From the NCBI GenBank assembly GCA_019359675.1, contig JAHHGX010000025.1, positions 1 to 54,789 of the forward strand: DNA of 54,789 bases, read 5' to 3'. Both the position numbers and the translations under genes were made by a program. This document shows, piece by piece, positions 32,900 through 40,686 of the stretch. The stretch comes from Calothrix sp. FI2-JRJ7 (GTDB lineage: Bacteria; Cyanobacteriota; Cyanobacteriia; Cyanobacteriales; Nostocaceae). Position 1 is the first letter of the stretch. The number at the start of each line of letters is the position of its first letter. The notes under the pieces are model-generated. The model ran no database searches. It had not been told where the DNA came from and saw only the letters and a program-made list of their open reading frames with translations.

Positions 32900-34279
32900 T
32901 TAAAGCGTCTCTACTTTCGCTAGCAACTCTTCGCTTAATTCTTCTTGGTGTTTGCGTTTGCGAAATTTGGTTGCCAGCGCGCTAAATGCAATTAATCCTA
33001 GAACAGAAGCGGGTTCAGGAACTTTCTTATTGTCACCAGCAGCTTTGGGGTCAATTCTGATAATTTGCCCGGTATCTGCTAGTCGTGCGCGGTTAGCAAT
33101 GATTAAACTACCATCGGGAGCAGTGGTAATGCCAGAAGCTGCTTCAAGTCCATTTCCAGTCCAAATTGTTTCGCGCGTACCGTCTTTGCCAATTTTGATT
33201 AGAGAACCACTGATATCACCAACAATCACACCACCTTGCAGAATTTCTTTCCACTCAGAAGTATTGATGTGTTGCAGAGCATACAAATTACCCTCTGCGT
33301 CGTATGACACACCGGTTAACTGTGTAAAACCATCAGCGATTTGTTTAATTTCCAGAGTATTAGGGTCAACGCTAAAGATGCGTGCTTCGTTTTCTGGGTA
33401 AGGGAAATAACTGTATTCTGCTACTGTTAATGTTCCATCAGGAGCAGTTGTAATGGCAGTAGGTACTGATTGGAATGTGATTGGGAAATCTTGTACTGCT
33501 GTTACACCAGTTCCAGGTGCAGGTAATCCACCATTTGGAATATCTCCAGGTATTTCCCCAGCTGGTGGCATCGATGGAAATTCAAGTTTACTTGGATCTG
33601 TTTGTAAAACAGGGAACGCAACTACTTTTTGAATACCGCTACCATCAAGTGCCACTTTTGAAATCGTGTTTGCACCACCATCAATTACATAAGCAATATC
33701 ACCCATAATTTCAAAAGAATATGGGTTGCTAATCAAGTCAGAGCCATCGGTATTATTGTTGGTTTCATACAATGCAAGGTCAGCAAGACTTGTTAGGGAC
33801 TTAGTATTTAAGTCTACTTTAAGTAGTTTTCCTAGTTCAGGTGTTCCTAAAGTAGTATCACGGTTTGTTGGGTTGCCAGCTACACCCATTAAAAGATACA
33901 TGTTGCCTTTAGCATCAAATTTGATGTCCGCAGGTCCAGCACCTTGTTCCCCAGAAGGTGTTAATGCCAAAGATGGAAGATTATTGAGTACTGTCTCTTT
34001 CTGACCATCGGGTGTAATTCTGATTAAGCTACCAGTATTACCAGCACACAAAGGAATATATTGCGCGCTAGGGGATGGAATACATCTACCGTCTGCTCCA
34101 TCACCACCACGACCGGTTTCGGCTATATATAGATTGCCGTCTGGACCATATGCAGTACCGCGTGGATTATTTAAACCGTTAGCTAGTACTGAAAGTGATG
34201 CTGCTTGTGCTGTTTTTGGTACGGCTAGCCCAGCCACACAAAGAGTAAGAAATGTAAGAGTAAAATGCTTGAGTTTCAT
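32900..34279 (-). CDS. scyE: ScyE, secreted ScyD/ScyE-family propeller with PEP-CTERM
   Basis: The protein of 459 residues begins with a signal peptide (MKLKHFTLTFLTLCVAGLAV then PKTAQA) and continues as a beta-propeller (LNNPRGTAYGPDGNLYIAET, GAGPADIKFDAKGNMYLLMG, AEGNLYALQHINTS, GTRETIWTGNGLEAASGIT). It ends with PEP-CTERM (VPEPASVLGLIAF, then RKRK) plus an unusual EELSEELLAKVETL tail. It is a paralog of ScyD. An upstream GTG would extend it by 13 residues, but the ATG gives a textbook signal peptide. Periplasmic role in scytonemin assembly; the chemistry is unresolved. Confidence 0.9.
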   Translation of the reverse strand: MKLKHFTLTFLTLCVAGLAVPKTAQAASLSVLANGLNNPRGTAYGPDGNLYIAETGRGGDGADGRCIPSPSAQYIPLCAGNTGSLIRITPDGQKETVLNNLPSLALTPSGEQGAGPADIKFDAKGNMYLLMGVAGNPTNRDTTLGTPELGKLLKVDLNTKSLTSLADLALYETNNNTDGSDLISNPYSFEIMGDIAYVIDGGANTISKVALDGSGIQKVVAFPVLQTDPSKLEFPSMPPAGEIPGDIPNGGLPAPGTGVTAVQDFPITFQSVPTAITTAPDGTLTVAEYSYFPYPENEARIFSVDPNTLEIKQIADGFTQLTGVSYDAEGNLYALQHINTSEWKEILQGGVIVGDISGSLIKIGKDGTRETIWTGNGLEAASGITTAPDGSLIIANRARLADTGQIIRIDPKAAGDNKKVPEPASVLGLIAFSALATKFRKRKHQEELSEELLAKVETL

Positions 34280-34319
34280 GTTTTGTAAATTAAATATTTG
34301 GATACTCGTACTAAGCACT

Positions 34320-35453
34320 TCAGTGCTTTATTTCAATGCGGATGACTTGCCCAACACCTGGGCGCCCACCTCGATTTATTAAATAAAAGGCATTATCAGA
34401 ACCAATAACTAAAGCAGCAGGCGCCTCTAACCCTTCACCACTCAAAAGAGTTGTGCGAGTGCCATCGGGTGCTATTCTTATTAGTGAGCCTTCATTCTTT
34501 CCTTTCCAGCCTGATTGATTCATATGCTGTAAGGCGTATAAATTACCCTTAGCATCAAAAGCTAAATCAATCAGTTGTGTAAAGCCATCCGCGAAAACTG
34601 TTATCTGTCCGTCAGCATCAATACGATAGATTTTTGCTTCACCTTCAGGAAAAGGAAAACCAGTAAATGTGCTGATGTAATAAGCTTTATCAAGACCTTT
34701 GACAATACTTGTAGGGACTGGTGCTATTTTTATTTGTGATGGTCGTATATCACTATAAGCACCGGGTGGTGGTGTATGTCCCTTGTCAAAATTTAGGGCG
34801 CCAGAACCTGGAAATATTGGATTAGTTAATACTTGAGAAGGAAGTACAGCTTGAAGCTTAAGATTATTTCCTTCAGTACATACACTGAGTATATCATTAG
34901 CTCCCGCATCCGCAATAAGAAGATTCTGTAAAGTTTCTTCTTCATCAATAATGAAGGCTAAAGGATTGCTAACTATATCATTTCCATCTGGGTTGTAAAT
35001 GAGTTCGTAGTCAGCAATGTCAGCAATAGAACTCCAAGAATTTGTATTAAAATCAACTTTTACAATTTTGCCAAGCTCGGTATCACCTAATACATGGCGG
35101 AACTCCGGATTCGCAGCATAGCCAAGTAAAACGTAAGCTAAACCATTAGAATCAAATTTAATATCGTGAGGGCCTGCTGCTCCAGTTCCGTCTGCAAACG
35201 CAACAGAAGGTAGTCCCGTGATTACACGTTGAGTTTTACTATTTTCACTACCAATTTCAATTTTTGTAACGGCGCCTGTTGTACCATAATGTAAATTACC
35301 TTGACCGCTTGCTGCGGGTATGGAAATTCCATTACCTCCTATTCCTGCTTCTGTTACATAAAGATTACCGTCGGGACCAAAACAAAGACCCTTCGGATTG
35401 TCAAGTTTATCAGCAAGTACTGTAAACTGTGTTTTTGTAAATTCTTGAATCAT
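34320..35453 (-). CDS. scyD: ScyD, ScyD/ScyE-family propeller, no visible export signal
   Basis: The 377-residue protein is a paralog of ScyE with the same propeller blocks (LDNPKGLCFGPDGNLYVTEA, GAAGPHDIKFDSNGLAYVLL, AKGNLYALQHMNQSGWKG, GTRTTLLSGEGLEAPAAL). Unlike ScyE it begins directly with MIQEFTKTQFTVLADKLDNP: no signal peptide is visible and there is no PEP-CTERM tail. No upstream in-frame start offers one. Either the protein stays in the cytoplasm or it leaves by another route. It lies between scyC and scyE in the usual order. Assignment of D versus E is by gene order. Confidence 0.88.
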   Translation of the reverse strand: MIQEFTKTQFTVLADKLDNPKGLCFGPDGNLYVTEAGIGGNGISIPAASGQGNLHYGTTGAVTKIEIGSENSKTQRVITGLPSVAFADGTGAAGPHDIKFDSNGLAYVLLGYAANPEFRHVLGDTELGKIVKVDFNTNSWSSIADIADYELIYNPDGNDIVSNPLAFIIDEEETLQNLLIADAGANDILSVCTEGNNLKLQAVLPSQVLTNPIFPGSGALNFDKGHTPPPGAYSDIRPSQIKIAPVPTSIVKGLDKAYYISTFTGFPFPEGEAKIYRIDADGQITVFADGFTQLIDLAFDAKGNLYALQHMNQSGWKGKNEGSLIRIAPDGTRTTLLSGEGLEAPAALVIGSDNAFYLINRGGRPGVGQVIRIEIKH

Positions 35454-35536
35454 AATTCATCAAATATTGCGAGCAATATATCCTACAGATAAAAGTTACA
35501 AAGCTATAAGCTTTGTAACAAGAGTGTATTCATAAT

Positions 35537-35562
35537 GTATGGTGGGCAGTACCCACCCTACC
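35537..35562. repeat. GGTGGGCAGTACCCACC repeat overlapping the scyC stop
   Basis: TATGGTGGGCAGTACCCACC followed by CTACC resembles the units at 25091-25170 and 45073-45098. The last codon and TAG stop of scyC fall inside it, so the present C-terminus was set by the repeat. Confidence 0.75.
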
Positions 35563-36529
35563 TAGCAGCTGCTAATTCTCGCTTTGCAACTGGGATATAA
35601 CTTTGACCACGGTTAAACGCATCTAAATTACCAGCTTTAGCTTCAGTTAAACGCTTAATATTCATGCTTTCGGCGCCAAAGTCTTCAATTTGAAGTTTAC
35701 CGTGAGGTAATTGTTCGCCGTGTTTCCAAAATGTGATACGGTGCAGAATAAAACCAGGCGCCTCTGGGTCGCCAAAAGCATAAGATGCTGGTATCAACAT
35801 GCTAGGACAGCGCTGATAAAAGTTTTGGTCTGGATAAAAGAATTCATGCTCGACCAAATACCATTTGCTAGTAGGTTGAACTCGCAAAGTAGCTTTTACT
35901 TTTTGGTCGTATTCATCAAGATAATTACCTTCAAAGGCAGAAACTTCCCCATCTGGTCTTAGCAAGTGTGCCCAGTCATTCATGTTATTGAGGTCAGATA
36001 AATATTCAACCCCAACTTCAATAGGAGCATCAACATAAATGGTGTCAGTATCTATATAGTACTTACCTTTAGCGGCGCTGTTTAAACCAGTTTTACGTTC
36101 TAAATGACCTTTGAGCGAGCGACATTCAGAGGTATGTACAGTATGAATACCTTGCATAATCATTTGAGTTTGTCGTTTTGGATCAACAAAACTCAACCAA
36201 TGAAAGTAAACACCTTTTTCATCGGTTCCCGGTTCGATGTAATCGCTAGGGAAAAGAAGAACAGGGTAAACTTGATAATATTTTTGATACTCAAGTCCAC
36301 AGTGCCATTCAATACCATAGAAAAAAGGATGCTCTAGTTTCTTAACATGATAGTACAAGGGTTTGTGATACCCAGAAGCTGTCCCCATCCAGGTATTTTC
36401 ATCAACTTGTTCTGTCATTCGGCTATATAGCGTCCACTCATCCAAATTTTTAAGACTACAAAGATAGTCGAAAGCTGTATCGGGTGAGGTCGCAATATAA
36501 GCTGATGTCGCAAATGTGTTTTTTTCCAT
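35558..36529 (-). CDS. scyC: ScyC, scytonemin monomer cyclase
   Basis: ScyC catalyses ring closure and decarboxylation of the ScyA product to form the monomer moiety of scytonemin. The 323-residue protein appears to be made of two related halves: SPDTAFDYLCSLKNLDEWTL near residue 15 and APIEVGVEYLSDLNNMNDWA near 175 have the pattern of the start of SRPBCC/START-like domains, and both halves later contain an EHPFFY or EHEFFYP motif. No signal peptide is present. It lies eight bases after scyB. The extreme C-terminus and stop lie in a dispersed repeat. Confidence 0.92.
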   Translation of the reverse strand: MEKNTFATSAYIATSPDTAFDYLCSLKNLDEWTLYSRMTEQVDENTWMGTASGYHKPLYYHVKKLEHPFFYGIEWHCGLEYQKYYQVYPVLLFPSDYIEPGTDEKGVYFHWLSFVDPKRQTQMIMQGIHTVHTSECRSLKGHLERKTGLNSAAKGKYYIDTDTIYVDAPIEVGVEYLSDLNNMNDWAHLLRPDGEVSAFEGNYLDEYDQKVKATLRVQPTSKWYLVEHEFFYPDQNFYQRCPSMLIPASYAFGDPEAPGFILHRITFWKHGEQLPHGKLQIEDFGAESMNIKRLTEAKAGNLDAFNRGQSYIPVAKRELAAAR

Positions 36530-36537
36530 GTTTTTCC

Positions 36538-37602
36538 CTATGCAGCAATAGGTTGATAACTACTCTTTCTTGCCTTCATAATTCTGTCTTCAGCTATGAG
36601 CTTAGAAGCATCATTAGTTGTGATACCTCTCTCGTGGGCACGAGTGAATATTTCTAGTAAAGTATCGTAAATATTATTTACTTGTTGGAAAGCTTTCTCT
36701 TCGTTATAACCTATCATTTCGTTATAAACGTTGATAAGTCCACCCGCATTAATTACGTAATCTGGACAATATGTAATACCTTTATCGGTTAACATTTGAC
36801 CATGAAGTTTTTCTTGCCCAAGCTGATTATTTGCGGCGCCTGCTATAATTTTCGCGCGCAATTGTGGTATTGTTTGACTATTCAAGATACCACCCATCGC
36901 ACAAGGTGAGAAAATATCTACATCTTGTGAAAAAATCTCGTCTGGTTCCACTACTGTTGCACCATACAAGTTTCTGACTTCTTCAGCTTTTTCGGGACTT
37001 ATATCAGTAACATATAATTTGGCGCCGTTTTCATATAAATGCTGACAAACATTCTTGCCAACATTTCCTAAACCTTGCACGGCAACCTTAATGCCTTGTA
37101 AATCTACAGTTTTTAATTGAAACTGTGCGGCAGCTCTAATACCTAAGAATACTCCCCAAGCAGTTACAGGAGCGGGACCACCCGATTTTTCCTCTACTCC
37201 AACAACGTGTCTCGTTTCTTGACTAATTGTACGTACATCGTCTGGAGTGAGATTTATATCTTGTCCAGTGATAAAACGTCCATTTAATTTCTCAATAAAT
37301 CGCCCGTAAGCACGGAGCAGTTCATCGGTTTTTTGTTCGGGTTTAGCAATAATTACAGCTTTACCACCACCCGCAGGAATATTGGCACACGCGGCTTTGT
37401 ACGTCATCCCACGACTTAGACGCAATGCATCATTAAGTGCAGCTTCTTCGTTTGCATAGGGGTACAAACGTGTTGCTCCCATTGCTGGACCTAAAGTTGT
37501 GTCATGAATAGCGATTATTGCTTTGATATCTGGGTCTTTACCATGACAAAAAAGTACTTGCTCATGACCCATCTCGCTGACGTTTTCAAATAAATTAACC
37601 AT
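36538..37602 (-). CDS. scyB: ScyB, leucine dehydrogenase-like tryptophan dehydrogenase
   Basis: The 354-residue enzyme belongs to the Glu/Leu/Phe/Val dehydrogenase family: GPAMGATRLYPYANEEAALN, the catalytic Lys region SRGMTYKAACANIPAGGGKA, and the Rossmann motif VAVQGLGNVGKNVC. In scytonemin synthesis ScyB oxidatively deaminates tryptophan to indole-3-pyruvate. It lies between scyA (40 bases) and scyC (8 bases). The neighbouring trp genes feed its substrate. Confidence 0.95.
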   Translation of the reverse strand: MVNLFENVSEMGHEQVLFCHGKDPDIKAIIAIHDTTLGPAMGATRLYPYANEEAALNDALRLSRGMTYKAACANIPAGGGKAVIIAKPEQKTDELLRAYGRFIEKLNGRFITGQDINLTPDDVRTISQETRHVVGVEEKSGGPAPVTAWGVFLGIRAAAQFQLKTVDLQGIKVAVQGLGNVGKNVCQHLYENGAKLYVTDISPEKAEEVRNLYGATVVEPDEIFSQDVDIFSPCAMGGILNSQTIPQLRAKIIAGAANNQLGQEKLHGQMLTDKGITYCPDYVINAGGLINVYNEMIGYNEEKAFQQVNNIYDTLLEIFTRAHERGITTNDASKLIAEDRIMKARKSSYQPIAA

Positions 37603-37642
37603 TTTTTCGATTGCTAGTTGCTACTCACTACTCACTATTTAC

Positions 37643-39484
37643 TTAAATATTGGGGAATGAAACTTGTTCTGTTGTAGATTTGGTTGGAGTTGATTTGACT
37701 CCTTGCGCTGCTAAACCTTGGTTACGTCCTTTTGAAGGCGCCCTTCTATTTGGGTCTATCATCACATCAATCACGAAGGGTTGAGATGATTTCATCGCCA
37801 TTTCAAGTGCGCTTTCTAAATCTGATTCTTCCTCAACACGAACACCTTCGGCGCCCATACCACGAGCAACCATTACAAAGTCAGTTTCGGGCATTGTCGC
37901 ATCGGCGCCTGTCATCCCCAACATTTGCATACCTTGATAACACATGTTGTAGCGGGCATCGTTGAGTACAATCCACACAGCAGGAATTCCATATTTAACG
38001 GCAGTGTTGATTTCGTTATTCATCAACATCGAACCGTCGCCAACTATTGCAACTGCTTTACCTTTACGTGCAAATGCGGCGCCTACGACTCCAGTCGCAA
38101 CATGACCCATTGCACCAACACCAGTACTAACGCGGTAACGATTTGCTTCAGGAAATCTCAGACAATGTGTTGACCAAGTGAAAGAATTTCCTGACTCCGC
38201 CATCACAATCGCATCACTACCTTCGACAATTACTTTTTGAATTGCTTCCATCAACACTTCAGGTCGTACAAGTGGTACTGTGGCTTCTGCAATTTCGTCT
38301 TTTTCAGGGTTGGGAAGTGTCAACGTCGATGTTGAAGGAAAATCAGAAGGCAAGCGGTCGAGAAGTGCTTGCACAAAAAGTTTGATGTCACATTGAATCG
38401 GAAAAGTTGGAGCATTTGGAAAAGCAACTCCAGGTACTTCAGCGTCACTATCTACGTGAATAAAACCGCCAGGAGGAACCATTGTCGGATTCCAGAACGA
38501 TGTTGGCTCACCTAAACGAGTTCCTAGTACTAAGGTATGTAAAGGAGTTTGCTCTTGCATGTGGGTCATAACTGAACCATGCCCACCTAATCCTGTTACA
38601 CCAATAAATTGCGAGTGGTTTTCCGGAAAAATACCTTTTCCACGTGGTGAACACATTACAGCAGCCCCAGTACGTTCGGCAAGTTCAAGAATTTCTTTAC
38701 TTGCATGACGGGCGCCAAACCCTAGCCAAATAGCGAAGGGTCCTTCACTAAGCATCTGGATTGTTTGCGTAATTACATTTTCACTCACTGCCATTGAAGA
38801 ACAGTTTGTTGTCATTTGAGGAATGACGACGCTATCAACGGGGGTATTTTGAACCGCTGTGGGAATACTTAAATGCGCTACAAAACCGCCTGGTTGTGCT
38901 AAACCTAATGCTAGTCGACGGAAAATTTGTGGTAGTTGAGCGGGTGACTCAATTGTAATTGCGTAATTAAATAGTGTACCTGACGTAAAGATGCCGTCGG
39001 TAGGTAAACTATGACTACTCGTTTCTTGTATTGCCCAGCGTCCACGTTGTGGAGCAGAAGTACAAGCTGAGAGTAAAATAACTTTTGCTCCTTCACCGCG
39101 CGCTGCGAATAATCCAGTTAGGGCATTGGTAATACCAGGTCCTGCCGTGGTAAAAGTCACAGTTGGACAGTCTGAAGCAAAGTATGCTTCCGCAGCAGCA
39201 AATGCGGCGCCTGTCTCATGGCGGTAGTTAAGAACTTGCACCTTGCTGTTTGATAGCGCTCCCCATAATGACGCCATTGCTCCACCAGCAACACCGTGCG
39301 CGCTTTCTATTCCTAAATTCTCTAGCATTTGTACAACTGCTTCTGCAACGTTAAGCGGTTGTATTGCTAAAGTTTCTTTTAAATTACTAGTTCTTGGTTC
39401 TATTGAACCGCCATCACCTGATGCATATCTTGTACTTACCTGGATTTTAGAGGCAATTGCAGATGTGGTGTTGTTATGGCCCAT
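37643..39484 (-). CDS. scyA: ScyA, thiamin diphosphate-dependent acyloin synthase
   Basis: The 613-residue protein is an acetolactate synthase homologue: N-terminal Pyr domain (LNVAEAVVQMLENLGIESAH, with HETGAAFAAAEAYF holding the catalytic Glu), central domain, and PP domain with the ThDP motif GDGSMLMNNEINTAVKYGIP. In scytonemin synthesis it couples indole-3-pyruvate with 4-hydroxyphenylpyruvate. It is the first gene of the 18-gene block and is divergent from its presumed regulator genes over a 1.2-kb gap. A TAGGA site lies ahead of the ATG. Confidence 0.95.
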   Translation of the reverse strand: MGHNNTTSAIASKIQVSTRYASGDGGSIEPRTSNLKETLAIQPLNVAEAVVQMLENLGIESAHGVAGGAMASLWGALSNSKVQVLNYRHETGAAFAAAEAYFASDCPTVTFTTAGPGITNALTGLFAARGEGAKVILLSACTSAPQRGRWAIQETSSHSLPTDGIFTSGTLFNYAITIESPAQLPQIFRRLALGLAQPGGFVAHLSIPTAVQNTPVDSVVIPQMTTNCSSMAVSENVITQTIQMLSEGPFAIWLGFGARHASKEILELAERTGAAVMCSPRGKGIFPENHSQFIGVTGLGGHGSVMTHMQEQTPLHTLVLGTRLGEPTSFWNPTMVPPGGFIHVDSDAEVPGVAFPNAPTFPIQCDIKLFVQALLDRLPSDFPSTSTLTLPNPEKDEIAEATVPLVRPEVLMEAIQKVIVEGSDAIVMAESGNSFTWSTHCLRFPEANRYRVSTGVGAMGHVATGVVGAAFARKGKAVAIVGDGSMLMNNEINTAVKYGIPAVWIVLNDARYNMCYQGMQMLGMTGADATMPETDFVMVARGMGAEGVRVEEESDLESALEMAMKSSQPFVIDVMIDPNRRAPSKGRNQGLAAQGVKSTPTKSTTEQVSFPNI

Positions 39485-39876
39485 GTTGTTGATTCCTAAA
39501 TTACTTGCCGTCGCTTGTTATCTATCATCCAAGCTGAACCTACACTTACAGCCAAAACATCGGCGCCGTGAACTGCTTGACGCTAACGAGCGTAAAAACA
39601 GCTTGAATTAATCTGAAGAAAACTGTAACACCCGCTACATTTGGGTAGTGAGTGAAAAACTTAACAATTGTTTTAATTTGTTTTCACACTAGTAACAGTA
39701 CAAGAGCTTCATTCTTAAGTGCAATGAATTTTCTTTTGATTGGGTTATCAATTCTTTCTGTGTATGCCCTGTAACAACAACTATCATTTTGAATTAGATA
39801 TACATCTATACATGGAATGATACTACTATTTATACCATCTACTACTCGTAATATACGCAAAAGTGTATTATCACTA

Positions 39877-39943
39877 AGAAACCCGGTTTTTAAGCAAAAT
39901 TCTGATTTTCATTACAAGTTATCGACTAAAAAATCGGGTTTCT
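39877..39943. repeat. AGAAACCCGGTTTCT paired repeat, copy 4
   Basis: AAGAAACCCGGTTTTTA and AAAAAATCGGGTTTCTA are spaced by about 35 bases in the scyA promoter region. Confidence 0.8.
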
Positions 39944-40393
39944 ACAATTTTGTGTTAATGTTCTACTCCTGAGCTTAAGCCATAAGTGAATGTGATAATG
40001 CACACATTATATCTACACACAATGTATGTCTTTGGATAGATGCATAATCAAAACTCAGTATATTCATGCTTTCCCGTATTTCTTACGATAGATGACTCCG
40101 TAAACATATTTGTAGTTAAATCCCAAAGAAGGCAATTACAGAGGCAAAAATGTTTATTATTTTACTAGCATTTAAGCTAAGCACCCTTATTGAATCTGTA
40201 CGCACACAGGTATATCAGTAAAAGTACGCTTAAATTTTTTATAAAATAGAAATTTATTTTATCGAAACTAATAAATATCACGAATTCTACAATGATTTAT
40301 ACAAAGATTTATTTTTGCATTTGGATTTCCGGCTTAAATTTATATTATTGATAATTTTAATTTAATACTAATTTTTTAAACTATATAAAGTCT

Positions 40394-40435
40394 GCACAAC
40401 GGGTTTGTTTAAAGAGCAAACGCCGTATTTTGTGC
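40394..40435 (+). promoter_or_regulatory. Stem-loop in the region upstream of the kinase gene
   Basis: GCACAA/TTGTGC outer arms and GGTTTG/CAAACGCC-like inner arms form an imperfect hairpin about 250 bases before the kinase start codon. It could be a leader structure or the terminator of an unseen transcript; function is unknown. Confidence 0.35.
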
Positions 40436-40686
40436 ATTCAAAATATTGTCAAAATGCAAATATAAAGAAATTGTGAATTTTATGTTGAAGAACTATATAT
40501 TTATTTTAATATTGTTTATAGTATTCGTAAGTGTTACCCACATCGGCTAGGTTCCAACAACTGAATTAACTGTAAATCTCCATTAGCCCAAGGCTAGATA
40601 AATCTAAAACTAGATTTTTTCTAAGCTAGAGGCAAAAGAGGTACAAAAACCTGTGTCTATTAACCATTAAGTGCTGGCTCGACAGA

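Larger units (their letters stand above)
39485..40686. other. 1.2-kb divergent region between scyA and the histidine kinase
   Basis: No gene is supported here. The region must contain the promoter of the scytonemin block (minus strand) and of the regulator genes (plus strand). It holds an AGAAACCCGG paired repeat (39877-39943), a possible stem-loop (40394-40435) and long AT-rich tracts. I could not assign promoter boxes with confidence. Confidence 0.6.
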
